This document shows, one piece after another, positions 8,367 through 17,664 of a DNA stretch of 64,000 nucleotides (position 1 is its first letter; each line of letters opens with the position of its first letter). The notes beneath the pieces were generated by a model. That model had not been told where the DNA came from and did no database searches. It saw only the letters and a program-made list of their open reading frames with translations. The position numbers and the translations under genes were made by a program. The DNA is from Planctomycetota bacterium (GTDB lineage Bacteria > Planctomycetota > OFTM77), in NCBI GenBank assembly GCA_029260795.1, contig JAJDCO010000105.1:1-64000 (forward strand), given 5' to 3'.

Positions 8367-8719
8367 TTCACCCTATCGTTGCAAAACGAAGCGCTGACAG
8401 ACCGTCGCCTCGGAGGCCCGAATTCATTCGGGTGGGAGGTCGTCAGCCCTTCCGAAGCCGTCGTGATCGCCGAGGGCGTCTCCAGCGGACTGAAGTCCGC
8501 CCTGCGGTTTGGCCATCGTGTCAGTCCGCTTCGCAGTCGGTCTCGCGTGACGAATTCCGTCAGTGGCTCTGCGCTCTTGCACGGGCATGGGGTACAGAGA
8601 CCCGAACGGAGTTCGACACGTCGCGCAGCCTGATCCTCGCGGCCTGTCGACGGGGGCGATTTGCTTTCGAAGAGCGTGGGAGAGAGAGCGGGGCGCGAGA
8701 AGCCCTCTTACCCGACTGA
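8367..8719. repeat. Dispersed intergenic repeat, two-module copy (8.4 kb)
   Basis: Module 1 (about 8367-8510) carries TTGCAAAACGAA, CTCGGAGGCCCG, the palindrome CCCGAATTCATTCGGG at 8417-8432 followed by TGGGAGGTCGT, and a second palindrome GCGGAC-TGAA-GTCCGC at 8485-8500. Module 2 (8595-8708) begins with AGAGACCCGAACGGAG and ends with GAGAGAGCGGGGCGCGAG. A copy with the same module order lies at 39018-39366; this one has about 85 extra bases between the modules. It sits between the 3' ends of convergent paralogues A and B. Confidence 0.8.
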
Positions 8720-8758
8720 ACAGGGCCTCCGAGGCGGCGGACTCCCTCCCGGAAACCT

Positions 8759-10996
8759 CTAGTCATACCCCGCGACACGGATGGCGACCTGGTACCACGG
8801 GTTGCCGCGGAGCTGCTCCTTGGCGACGTGGATGTCGAGCACCCACTTGGCGGGCAGGAAGTACTTGGGGTTGCCGGTCAGGCTCGACATCAGCATCAGG
8901 AACTCGACATTCCACTCCGCGGTCCCGTCGGAGTGCCCGTAGTAACCGTCCCGGCTCTCGTCGTAGATGTCGGTCTCGTAGATGAAGCCCTCGTTCGGGA
9001 TGAAGCCGTAGTCGATGATCATCTCGGCCGTATCGACGAGGTACCGGAAGATGCGCTGGAGGGAGATCTTCAATGGGAAGCCAGCGCGGCGGCGCCGGTA
9101 GCTGACGTCGAGGAATCGTGTGAGACCGACTCCGGCGATGGCCGACATCCACGGCTTGAAGTGGTCGTAGTTCGATTGGCCGTTCTGGATTTTCTTGTCG
9201 AAGAAGAACGGCTCCCAACCGTTCGGCCAGCCGTCGACGATCTTGTATCGCCAGCCGTCCCGTAGCAGCGCGGTCTCCACGAGGTGCTCCGCCGCTTGCC
9301 AATACTGCTCGTTGCCCGTCAGCTGGTAGCCGTCGAGCAATGCTCTCAGACACCAGCCCAGCACGCGGCCCGAATGAACGTGCGTGTCCGGCGCCCAACA
9401 CATCTCGTAGCTGCGGTAGCCCTGCAGGATCTCCTCGATCGACTCGAGCGCCTTGGGATGACCCGTGACCAGGTAGTAGTCCCGCAGGTCGTCGATGGTC
9501 ATGTGCTCGAAGTCCCAGCCGTTCCAAGCACCGCCCTGATCGGACCGCCAAGGCGAGTACTCGGACGGGATGTTTTGACGAGCCGTATAGCCGGCACCCG
9601 GGCGCCGCCACTCCCAGTACCCGTCCCAGAGCCGATCGTCGAGGAAGTCGTTCCGGTTGAACTTCTTCTCGAATGTATTCCAGTGATAGGGACGTTGGCT
9701 CATCGAGATGCGGATCTGGTCCTCGACCCACTCGAAGTGCTCGCGTCGACCGGTCTGCATGTAGGGCAACAAGTAGCTGTACAGGTTGCGCGGGCTGCCG
9801 GTGGTATGGGTCGAATGATGGTACTCGCCGTACTCGGTCCAGCCGTATCGCTTGAGCTTCCACTCGAGGCTGGGGAGTGGCATGCCTTCACGCACGGTCG
9901 TGACGATTCCGAAGTCGCCCCAGGCCCGCGTGCTCTTCAGGTAGCCTTGCTCGATCTTGGTCGTGAGCGGCAGATTGAAGGCCTGAGACCAGGCGCCGGC
10001 AGCTACGGCCGGAATGTCGATCGCCGCCTGCAGGATGACTCCCATGTGGGCACCGTCACCGAGGACGTGGTCGCCATCGGGAAGGAGCCAAGCGCGCACG
10101 TGGTCGGGATGAACGCTCACCGCCTTGGGATAGGTCTGCCAGGCGCGTCGAATCGCGAAGGCGGCATTGTTCGCGCCGTCGCCTCCCCAACCCCAGAGGT
10201 CGGGTTGGTACAGCTCGCCGAAGTAGCCCTTGGCCGCCGGGACGGGCTGCGGGGACCCGATCGGGTCTCCGAAGATCGCGCGCGGCTGGCTCGAGTTGTG
10301 CCGAAGCTTGAGGAAGACGTTCTTGAAGCGCACGTGACCGAGTGGCCGCAGCGTGTAGGAGTTCTTCAAGAACCACTCGAGGCGGTAGTAGGGGCGCGGA
10401 TTCTCGCCGTCGTGGTAGAGCGTGATGTACGCGGTCGACCAGAGAAAGTCGCGGGGGAATGCCGGGTGGCGGTGGTAGCCATCGACGCGAATCAGCGTCT
10501 TGATCGGCCCCGACTCCTCGAGCGTCAGCCGCGGCTCGGACGCGCGAAACTCGTTGTCGAAGTGATCGGTGACCACCGCCTCCAAGACCCGATTGCGGAA
10601 GAGAGCTCGCACCATCGCGAGGTCGTCATCCGCATCGCGTCCCGAGTAGCTGTGAGGTTGATCGTCCAACCACACCGAGTAATCGGTCTTCGATTGAGCC
10701 GGGACCGAGGCTGGAAACGTCAGCAAGACCCACTTCAGCGACGAGAAGGGCGTCCAACGCGCCAGGATGCGAGTCTGGGACGGCACGACCTTGTTGTCGG
10801 GGCCGAGCACGACCAGTCGAGGAAGATCGGCCGCGTGCAGCCGCCCTTCGGCAAAGGGGACTCCGAATGAGACGACCTCGCCTTGGCGAGAGAGATCGGT
10901 GTCATTCAGCACGCTGAGGCCCATGATCCGCTCAGGGCCGGCGAACGCACTTGCGGTCGAGAGCCAGCACGCCAGAAGGAAGACCAGTCGGGTCAT
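8759..10996 (-). CDS. YetA / exo-rhamnogalacturonan-lyase-like secreted protein, paralogue B
   Basis: A 745-residue protein with ATG at 10996, GGAG nine bases upstream and a signal peptide (MTRLVFLLACWLSTASAFA). It has the same domain order as paralogue A: an N-terminal RIFT barrel (VSFGVPFAEG, RILARWTPFSSLKWVLLTFP), a central sandwich, and a C-terminal toroid with STHTTGSPRNLYSYLLPY, RPYHWNTFE, DDLRDYYLVTGHPKALE, NYDHFKPWMSAIAG and GTAEWNVEFL. All blocks shared by the family are intact, so the gene looks functional. It is convergent with A and divergent from C, so it is transcribed separately from both. Confidence 0.8.
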   Translation of the reverse strand: MTRLVFLLACWLSTASAFAGPERIMGLSVLNDTDLSRQGEVVSFGVPFAEGRLHAADLPRLVVLGPDNKVVPSQTRILARWTPFSSLKWVLLTFPASVPAQSKTDYSVWLDDQPHSYSGRDADDDLAMVRALFRNRVLEAVVTDHFDNEFRASEPRLTLEESGPIKTLIRVDGYHRHPAFPRDFLWSTAYITLYHDGENPRPYYRLEWFLKNSYTLRPLGHVRFKNVFLKLRHNSSQPRAIFGDPIGSPQPVPAAKGYFGELYQPDLWGWGGDGANNAAFAIRRAWQTYPKAVSVHPDHVRAWLLPDGDHVLGDGAHMGVILQAAIDIPAVAAGAWSQAFNLPLTTKIEQGYLKSTRAWGDFGIVTTVREGMPLPSLEWKLKRYGWTEYGEYHHSTHTTGSPRNLYSYLLPYMQTGRREHFEWVEDQIRISMSQRPYHWNTFEKKFNRNDFLDDRLWDGYWEWRRPGAGYTARQNIPSEYSPWRSDQGGAWNGWDFEHMTIDDLRDYYLVTGHPKALESIEEILQGYRSYEMCWAPDTHVHSGRVLGWCLRALLDGYQLTGNEQYWQAAEHLVETALLRDGWRYKIVDGWPNGWEPFFFDKKIQNGQSNYDHFKPWMSAIAGVGLTRFLDVSYRRRRAGFPLKISLQRIFRYLVDTAEMIIDYGFIPNEGFIYETDIYDESRDGYYGHSDGTAEWNVEFLMLMSSLTGNPKYFLPAKWVLDIHVAKEQLRGNPWYQVAIRVAGYD

Positions 10997-11776
10997 CGCT
11001 TCATCTCCGGGTAGGGCGCGGAAGCCGGGACGCTCCGAAGTATGAACCGAAAGGCCCAACGGTTCTCACTTCGGGCGCTCTGTCTCATCCCGCGGAAGAT
11101 GAGGACCGCCACCACGGTTTCGGGTTGTGAGTGTAGGAGAGCATCCGCCCACAGCCCGACGCCGGAGAGTTCCCTCCGGACGTACCACCAGCCGGACGGC
11201 AATGCTCACCGCATTGCGCCGCCGGCGATACTCGCCAGGCCGTTTCCGGATTGGTTGCTACTGCTGGAGTCTTGGTTCAGTGTTCCTCTCCCCAGCTCGC
11301 GAGAGAGGGCAGCATGGTAGGGAGGGGGCTGGTTGAGATCAAGTGCGATCCGGGGGTTGCGGGCTTTCGGCAGGATCTCGAGGAAGCGTAGATTCCGTTT
11401 GGTTCCGCCCCTGGGGGGGGTATTCTTCTCACCGAGTCAGGGCTCGTCTCCCGGCGGGCTCACATGGGAAAAGGGCAGTCGCCCCTTCGAGACAACTCCC
11501 TCTCGGTCCTGGATCGAGCTTCACGGCGCCGTGGTTGACCGCTGTCGTTGAGGCACGTGTCCGAGAGAAGGTCCCTACCTTCGGGGGAAGGTGGACCTCG
11601 TCCGACTCCGTTCGTCCCTGCGTTGCCACAGAGGGGATGGGCCGAGTCCGGGTTGTCGTCGCGGTGTGTCGACTGCGCGAGTCGAGTGCATGCACGCTGA
11701 GACCGATTGTCCTCAGGGACGGTCTGTCCAGAACGAGTGCGGCTCTCGCTCGCGAATCGAACGAGGGAGCCACTCG
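10997..11776. other. Divergent intergenic region between paralogues B and C, 780 bases
   Basis: It contains the 5' regions of two divergently read secreted-lyase-like genes. No open frame with a credible start and composition was found. A small perfect palindrome, ACCTTC-GGGG-GAAGGT, lies near 11577-11592. GTCCGACTCCGTTCGTCC at about 11600 weakly matches the core of the dispersed repeats. No recognisable operator or riboswitch was seen. Confidence 0.5.
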
Positions 11777-14029
11777 ATGCGCCGCCTGCTAGCCTCGGTC
11801 TTCGCCTGGGTCGTTCTCGGAGCGACCAGTCTTCACGCGCAGACCTGGAACGTCACCGATCTCTCCGTGCGCAACGACACCGATCGTGCTCGCGACGGCG
11901 AGGTCGTCTCCTTCGGTGTCCCCTTCTCGGAGGGCGCCCTCTTCGAGGAGGCGTTTCCATTCCTGTTCGTGACCGATGCCGCCGGGCAAGAGGTTCCGTC
12001 ACAGTATCGCGTACTGGCGCGCTGGACGCCGCACGCCTCACTTCGCTGGGTGCTCGTCACGTTTCCAGCCACGGTGGGCGCGCAGTCGAACGCGACTTAT
12101 CATTTGAACGCCGGATACCAGCCGCGCCAGTACGCCGGGCGCAATGCCACCGTCGATGCGATGGTCGTTCGCAGCCTCTTCGAGCAGGACATGCTACGAG
12201 CGATCGTGACCGACCCGTTTGGCGATGAGTACCTCGCGCACTCGCCCGAGATCTCGATCGTCGAGGCCGGTCCTCTCAAGACCATCGTGCGAGCCGATGC
12301 CTATCATCGCTCGGCGCCGGGTCGCGGCATCGGCCGCGACTACCTCTGGTCGACCGGATACTTCACGTTCTACCAGGGCACGTCCGGCAATCAGCCTCAG
12401 GTGCGCGTCGACTGGTACCTGAAGAACTCCTATACCGATCGCCCGCTCGGGAACGTGCGTCTTTCGCAGTTCACGATCGCTCTCCGTCATGGTGGCGGCG
12501 CGGCTACGAGTGCTCACTTTGCCGGTGGGATCGAGGGATCGCTCGAGAGCGGCGCGCGTCTCGACTACACCGACGCGACGCCGAGGCCACATCTCTTCGG
12601 CTGGGGCGGCGACGCGCAAGCGAATGTCGCGATCGGTATTCAGAACGCCTCGCAGACCTTCCCCAAGGCCACGTCGGTCGATGCGCAATGGACCCGCGCC
12701 GAGGTGCTCCCCCAGGGCGAGTACGTGCTCGCCGATGGCGCTCATCTCGGCTGTCGCATGATGCTGGCCTTCAACACGACGCCCGCCCAGACAGAGCAGC
12801 TCCTCGCCGACTTTCACGAGCCCCTGCTGTATCGGCTCGACGCCGGCTACTTGCAGGAAACCAAGGCGTGGGGCGATTTCGGTCCCGTCGCTCGGGTGGC
12901 GGAAGGCACCGACGTGCCGAGTCTCGGTGGAAGCACACGGGTCGGCTGGAACGAGTTCGGCGAGCTGTTTCACTCGACCCACGCCACCGGTAGCCCACGC
13001 AACCGCTACAGCTATCTCCTTCCGTACCTCCAAACCGGGCTTCGTCACCACTTCCAGTGGGTCGAGAACCAGCTTCACGTCTCGATGAACCTGCGGCCCT
13101 ACCATTGGACGACGTACGAGCAGAGCTTCGACGCGGATGACTTTCCGGAGGACCGCCTCTTCGACGGCACTTGGGACTGGCGTCGACCCGGTGCCGGATT
13201 CCTCGCCCGTCAGGCGATGCCGGCTCGCTACGCGCCTTGGCAGTCCGCCACCGGCGGCCCTTGGAACGGCTGGGATCAGGAGCACCTGACTGTCGACGAC
13301 CTGCGCGACTACTACCTCGTGACGGGCGACCCCAAGGCCCTCGAGTCGATCGAGGAGATGGCGCAGGGTCTCCGCACCTACGAGATGTGCCGCAATCCCG
13401 ACGAGCGCGTGCACTCGGGCCGCGTACTCGGCTGGGGTCTCCGCACGCTGATCGAGGCCTATCGTCTCACCGGTGACGAGGACTACTGGCAGTCCGCCTC
13501 GTCGATGGTGCAGTCCGTGCTCAATCACGATGGCGAGCGGTTCATGCTGAACCAGCAAGGCTACTTCATCGGCTGGGAGCCGCTGATCTACAAGAACGCC
13601 CTGCGCCGGGGTGTGACCAATTACGATCACTTCAAGCCGTGGATGTCCGCGGTCGGAGGCGTCGGCCTCGTGTTCTACCTCGACCAGGTCGGGCGACGCG
13701 CCCAGTCGGGCCACGCGCCGGATGTCGACCCGGGTCAGCTCACGACATTCATCGTCGATACGGCGAGGTTGATCGACAGCATCGGCTTCCGACGGAATCA
13801 GGGTTTCATCTACGAGGTCGACATCTACGACGACTTGCGACGGTATGCCGGCGGGATCTCGGGTACGGCCGTGTGGAACGTCGAGTTCCTGGCCCTCGCC
13901 GCCTCGCTGAGTGGAGACTTCTCTCTCTTCCAGCGCGGACAGCTCCTCATGCAGATCCAGATGATGCAGCGCGACCTGCGCGGCAACCCTTGGTACCAGG
14001 TTGCCCTCCGAGTCGCCGGGCTCGACTGA
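11777..14029 (+). CDS. YetA / exo-rhamnogalacturonan-lyase-like secreted protein, paralogue C
   Basis: A 750-residue protein starting at ATG 11777 after GAGGGAG. The signal peptide is MRRLLASVFAWVVLGATSLHA. RIFT-barrel blocks (VSFGVPFSEG, SQYRVLARWTPHASLRW) and toroid blocks (STHATGSPRNRYSYLLPY, RPYHWTTYE, DDLRDYYLVTGDPKALE, NYDHFKPWMSAVGG) match A and B, but some positions differ, for example GTAVWNVEFL where A and B have GTAEWNVEFL. That Glu-to-Val change lies in an otherwise invariant block and may reflect altered specificity. A strong intrinsic terminator follows at 14133. Confidence 0.8.
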   Translation: MRRLLASVFAWVVLGATSLHAQTWNVTDLSVRNDTDRARDGEVVSFGVPFSEGALFEEAFPFLFVTDAAGQEVPSQYRVLARWTPHASLRWVLVTFPATVGAQSNATYHLNAGYQPRQYAGRNATVDAMVVRSLFEQDMLRAIVTDPFGDEYLAHSPEISIVEAGPLKTIVRADAYHRSAPGRGIGRDYLWSTGYFTFYQGTSGNQPQVRVDWYLKNSYTDRPLGNVRLSQFTIALRHGGGAATSAHFAGGIEGSLESGARLDYTDATPRPHLFGWGGDAQANVAIGIQNASQTFPKATSVDAQWTRAEVLPQGEYVLADGAHLGCRMMLAFNTTPAQTEQLLADFHEPLLYRLDAGYLQETKAWGDFGPVARVAEGTDVPSLGGSTRVGWNEFGELFHSTHATGSPRNRYSYLLPYLQTGLRHHFQWVENQLHVSMNLRPYHWTTYEQSFDADDFPEDRLFDGTWDWRRPGAGFLARQAMPARYAPWQSATGGPWNGWDQEHLTVDDLRDYYLVTGDPKALESIEEMAQGLRTYEMCRNPDERVHSGRVLGWGLRTLIEAYRLTGDEDYWQSASSMVQSVLNHDGERFMLNQQGYFIGWEPLIYKNALRRGVTNYDHFKPWMSAVGGVGLVFYLDQVGRRAQSGHAPDVDPGQLTTFIVDTARLIDSIGFRRNQGFIYEVDIYDDLRRYAGGISGTAVWNVEFLALAASLSGDFSLFQRGQLLMQIQMMQRDLRGNPWYQVALRVAGLD

Positions 14030-14132
14030 GACAACGACAATCAGGAGCGAGGCCGACCGTCTTTAACTCCCTGGAGACGAACGGTCTCGCTCCTCGACAC
14101 CGGTCAGTCCTGTCGACTGGCCGGCCGACAGG

Positions 14133-14177
14133 CCGCCTGCAGCGAATACCCCGCACGCTGCAGGCGGTGTCTTTTTA
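14133..14177 (+). terminator. Strong intrinsic terminator after paralogue C
   Basis: A perfect 12-bp stem, CCGCCTGCAGCG (14133-14144) with CGCTGCAGGCGG (14156-14167), an 11-base loop, then TGTCTTTTTATT. This is the clearest Rho-independent terminator in the window and lies 104 bases after the stop codon. Confidence 0.85.
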
Positions 14178-14401
14178 TTCGGACCCAAGGTCGTCGGCGG
14201 CTCAAAGGTCACATCATTTGATACTCGTGATCCCCGAAGCAAGGGACCACGGACAACAACTTGGACCCCCGGCTTTCAGCCGATGCGTAACGCCTGGTGA
14301 ATCGTGGACTCTCCGTGCAACGCCTCGTCGGATCCCGGCCTCAGAGTCCGATATCGAGAGAGCGGAGAGTCCAAGTGTTGCCGACGACGTAACGATCCCG
14401 G

Positions 14402-14464
14402 CTGAAGCCGACGGTCGGAGGAGACGAGTCAAGAGCGGACCCTGAAGCCGACGGTCGGAGGAGA
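14402..14464. repeat. 23-bp direct repeat pair with internal palindrome
   Basis: CTGAAGCCGACGGTCGGAGG (plus AGA) occurs at 14402-14424 and again at 14442-14464, 40 bases apart. Each copy contains the small palindrome CCGAC-G-GTCGG. The pair lies between the convergent genes ending at 14029 and 14498. The rest of this 468-base gap, apart from the terminator, shows nothing recognisable. Confidence 0.7.
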
Positions 14465-14497
14465 AGCGCGTCGTTGGCTCCGCTTCTTTGTGGAACG

Positions 14498-16168
14498 CTA
14501 TCCTGTCACGGACGTTCGGCAGTAGCAGGAGCCGGGCGGTACGATGTCGGCGTGCTTCCAAGCCTCCTGGAATCGGCGCTCGACCTCGGCGGCCTCCTCG
14601 AGCTGCCCGGTGCGGCGAAGGCATTCGGCGAGGCCGTGCAGCGACCAGCCGTTCTCGGGGTTGTGTTCGAGGTCTTCGCGGTAGACGGGGATCGCCTCGG
14701 CGAAGCGTTCGGCCTGGACCATCAAGGCTCCGAGTGAGTGACGCGCCGGTTGCATCCAGCCCCAAGGCTCGTCGTAGCGGAGCAGGTCGTCCAAGCGCAC
14801 TGCTTCTCTCAGGCGTGCGAACGCGGCTTCTTGCTCGCCCTTTCGGAAGAGCAGCTCTCCTTCGAGCATCGCGTGGGCGATCGCGAGCACGCTCGCGGCC
14901 GCGTTGTTGCCGATGAGCGCCGTCTCGGGGACGTTCGCGATGGCGGTCGTGAATGCGGCGAGCTCGCGCTCCGCCTCCTCGACGTTGCCGGGGACGGCAT
15001 AGGCGACACCGCGAGCGTAGTGCCAGAAGGCCGTCGTGACGGGAAGGATCTCGGCGGGCGTCGGCTGAGCCAGGATCTCGTCCCAACGACCGAAGCGCAC
15101 GAGCGCGTGCAGGGGTGCCGCCATGAAGCCGTCGAGGAAGTCCGGGAACTCGGCGACGGTCTCGATGGGAATCGAGGCGACCAAGTCGCGAGCCGCCTGG
15201 ATGGCCGTCTCGCTGCCGCCTTCGAACATCGCGGACCAAGCGAGGAAGTGATAGTTGTGAGCTCGATAGAGCGCGTAGAAGCCGTCTTCCGACGTGCGCT
15301 GCATGTATCGGGTGTCGGCCGCGACAGCCTTTTGATTGGCCACGACTGCGTCATGATAACGACCGACGCGCTGGTAGATGTGCGCCGGCATGTGCACGAG
15401 ATGACCGGCGTCGGGAATCAGATCCCGCAAGCGGTCCGCGGCTCCGAGGGCCCGATCGGGCATCGGCGACGCTTCCATCGTGTGGATGTAGTAGTGGTTC
15501 GCGCCGGGATGACCTGGATGGCCCGCCATGACCTTCTCGAGCAAGGCCATGATCTCGTCGGTGCCCGGCTGCTGCTCGCCCGTCGGTGTCCACAGATCCC
15601 AGGGCCTCAAGTCCATCAGCGACTCGGCGAAGAGCGTCGTCAGGTCGGGATCCTCTGGGAAGCGCTCGTGAGCGGCTCGCATGGCCTCGGCGTAGGCGAC
15701 ATCGAGAGGCCGACGATCTTCGGGCGGCGTCTCCTGGTATCGCTGGGCGACCGCCTCGATCAGCGCGCGCTCGATCGGCGTGGCGTCGTCGACCAACGAG
15801 AGCGCCTTCTGGATCGATTGGAAGGCACGCTTCTCGGCCGCGGCTTCCATGGCCGGATTGTTGATGTTCGGACCCGAGGCGAGTGACTGCCCCCAGTAAG
15901 CCATCGCGCAGTCGGGGTCGAACCGCAGGGCCTCCTCGAAGGATCGGATGGCTTCTCCATGATTGAAGCCGTAGATCAGGGTCAGCCCTTGATCGAACCA
16001 GCGCTGCGCATCGGGCGAGCTGGTGGTGATCGTTCGATGGAACTGACCCAGGTCGTCGAAAGCGACGGCGGTCGATTCGGGGGAGGCCGGGACCGGTCGC
16101 GGTCGAGTGCCCTGGCAACCGAGCAGGGATCCGACGAGGAGCACGGCTCCCCAGTGACGAAGGTTCAT
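14498..16168 (-). CDS. TPR-repeat lipoprotein
   Basis: A 556-residue protein with ATG at 16168 and AGGA upstream. The N-terminus ends in a lipobox (LLVGSLLGC), giving a predicted lipoprotein. Tetratricopeptide-like helical pairs are visible at ~50-110 (GEAIRSFEEALRFDPDCAMA), around 190-270 and near the C-terminus (AIPVYREDLEHNPENGWSL, QLEEAAEVERRFQEAW). The middle has conserved histidine-rich blocks, NHYYIHTMEASP and LVHMPAHIYQRVGRYHDA, seen in a widespread uncharacterised TPR family; they could bind a metal. It probably works as a scaffold at a membrane surface. It is not obviously in an operon with xylA, whose stop lies 204 bases upstream. Confidence 0.75.
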   Translation of the reverse strand: MNLRHWGAVLLVGSLLGCQGTRPRPVPASPESTAVAFDDLGQFHRTITTSSPDAQRWFDQGLTLIYGFNHGEAIRSFEEALRFDPDCAMAYWGQSLASGPNINNPAMEAAAEKRAFQSIQKALSLVDDATPIERALIEAVAQRYQETPPEDRRPLDVAYAEAMRAAHERFPEDPDLTTLFAESLMDLRPWDLWTPTGEQQPGTDEIMALLEKVMAGHPGHPGANHYYIHTMEASPMPDRALGAADRLRDLIPDAGHLVHMPAHIYQRVGRYHDAVVANQKAVAADTRYMQRTSEDGFYALYRAHNYHFLAWSAMFEGGSETAIQAARDLVASIPIETVAEFPDFLDGFMAAPLHALVRFGRWDEILAQPTPAEILPVTTAFWHYARGVAYAVPGNVEEAERELAAFTTAIANVPETALIGNNAAASVLAIAHAMLEGELLFRKGEQEAAFARLREAVRLDDLLRYDEPWGWMQPARHSLGALMVQAERFAEAIPVYREDLEHNPENGWSLHGLAECLRRTGQLEEAAEVERRFQEAWKHADIVPPGSCYCRTSVTG

Positions 16169-16371
16169 GGCAAGCTTCCTTGATGAAGGGCTGCGAAGCA
16201 CTCGCTTCGCCGAAGAGGCCGTCTCGATGGGCGGCGAGAAGAGAAAGGCCTTCCTGAGCTGGAGAACACCATCGGCCGCCTCGAACCGCAAGAAGAGCTT
16301 CTTCTAGCTGAAGCCGAGCATGCCAACCGCCCGTCGTTCGGCACGAACCTTCAAAGCTCCCGGCCGATCGT

Positions 16372-17538
16372 TCAAATGTTCCCCAACAGCAGCTCGGTGG
16401 TGAGCTGGTCGAGGCGCTCGTAGGGCAGGGCCCGCTCCCCGAGCGCCTTGCGATCGAAGGTGCGGCTCTTGAGGGCCGCCGCCTTGCCGCTCGTGTACGG
16501 GGGCTGCGCCTCCTCGACTGGATCGCCGGCTCGGATCTCCATCAGGAGTGACTGGATCTCCGGGTGCTTCTCGAACTGCTCGGCCCGCTCTCTCAGGATG
16601 TTGTAGGTTCGCATGCATCCGCGAGCGAACGAGCGGACGTCCTCGACGTCCGCGGAGCGGTAGGCGTGGGCATCGAAGTGACGGGGCCCTTCATAGCCGA
16701 CTCGTTCGAGGAATCGAACGAGATGGAAGGCCGCCTTCGGGTTGCAGGAGCCAAAGCGAAGATCCTGGTCGTAGCGTGGACCGTTCTGATCGTTCAGGTC
16801 GATGTGGAAGAGCTTCCCCGCATCCCAGGACTGAGCGAGGGCGTGCGTGAAGTTCAGGCCGGCCATGTGCTCGTGCGCGACCTCCGGATTCACGCCGACC
16901 ATCTCCGAATGCTCGAGCGTCTCGATGAAAGCCAGCATCGCTCCAGTCGTCGGCAGGTAGATGTCTGCGCGCGGCTCGTTCGGCTTCGCTTCGAGTGCAA
17001 ACCGGAGGTCGTAGCCTTGGTCCTTCACGTAATGGGTGAGGAAGTTCAGCGCCTCACGCATGCGCTTCAAGGCCTCGAGTGCATCCTTGCCGGCATCGCA
17101 CTCACAGCCTTCGCGCCCGCCCCAGAAGACGTAGAGGCTCGCACCCAGCTCGACGCCGAGGTCGATCGCCCGCATCGTTTTGTGCAAAGCGTAAGCTCGG
17201 ACCTCGGGCGAGTGGCTCGTGAAGGCTCCATCACGGAAGGCCGGGTCGCTGAACAAGTTCGTCGTCGCCATCGGGACGCGAAGCCCCGTCGCATCCAGTG
17301 CTTTCCGGAACGCGGCCACGATCCGATCTTGCTCCGCCGCGGTCGCGTCGATCGGCACCAGGTCGTTGTCGTGGAAGTTGACTCCCCAAGCTCCCACTTC
17401 GCCCAAGAGCTCGACGATGGAGACCGGGGACAGCGTGGGACGAACTGGGCCCCCGAAGGCATCGCGACCTGGATTGCCGACGGTCCAGAGGCCGAAGGTG
17501 AATCGATCGCGGTCGGTCGGATCGTAGCGGTCGGACAT
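16372..17538 (-). CDS. xylA: Xylose isomerase
   Basis: A 388-residue enzyme interconverting D-xylose and D-xylulose (EC 5.3.1.5) in the cytoplasm, and often D-glucose and D-fructose. Its length and motifs fit the shorter class common in Actinobacteria: VNFHDNDLVP (~53), YVFWGGREG (~135), EAKPNEPR with the metal-binding Glu (~181), NPEVAHEHMAGLNF (~217), FHIDLNDQNG (~245) and HFDAHAYR (~288). AGGAGAGG precedes ATG 17538. It lies 126 bases downstream of xylB on the same strand, so the two form the usual xylose operon in the order xylB-xylA. Confidence 0.95.
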   Translation of the reverse strand: MSDRYDPTDRDRFTFGLWTVGNPGRDAFGGPVRPTLSPVSIVELLGEVGAWGVNFHDNDLVPIDATAAEQDRIVAAFRKALDATGLRVPMATTNLFSDPAFRDGAFTSHSPEVRAYALHKTMRAIDLGVELGASLYVFWGGREGCECDAGKDALEALKRMREALNFLTHYVKDQGYDLRFALEAKPNEPRADIYLPTTGAMLAFIETLEHSEMVGVNPEVAHEHMAGLNFTHALAQSWDAGKLFHIDLNDQNGPRYDQDLRFGSCNPKAAFHLVRFLERVGYEGPRHFDAHAYRSADVEDVRSFARGCMRTYNILRERAEQFEKHPEIQSLLMEIRAGDPVEEAQPPYTSGKAAALKSRTFDRKALGERALPYERLDQLTTELLLGNI

Positions 17539-17664
17539 CGGATCCTCTCCTGATCTCGGGTGGGCGAGCCGAGCGGGTCGGTCGGGACTTCACTGCCGGT
17601 CATTGGAAGTCGAGCGCAGATGCGGATCAAGCGGCATCGGTTCCGGAATCGCTCGCCGCGGTCG

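Noticed and set aside
11598..11620. Copy of the dispersed repeat core in the B/C divergent region
   Set aside because: Only GTCCGACTCCGTTCGTCC matches; flanking blocks of module 2 are absent, so it is too weak to count.
9284..13714. Open frames of 500 or more codons antisense to YetA-like paralogues B and C
   Set aside because: High third-position GC in real genes opens mirror frames; the translations are low-complexity and match no fold, while the opposite strand has clear conserved protein.
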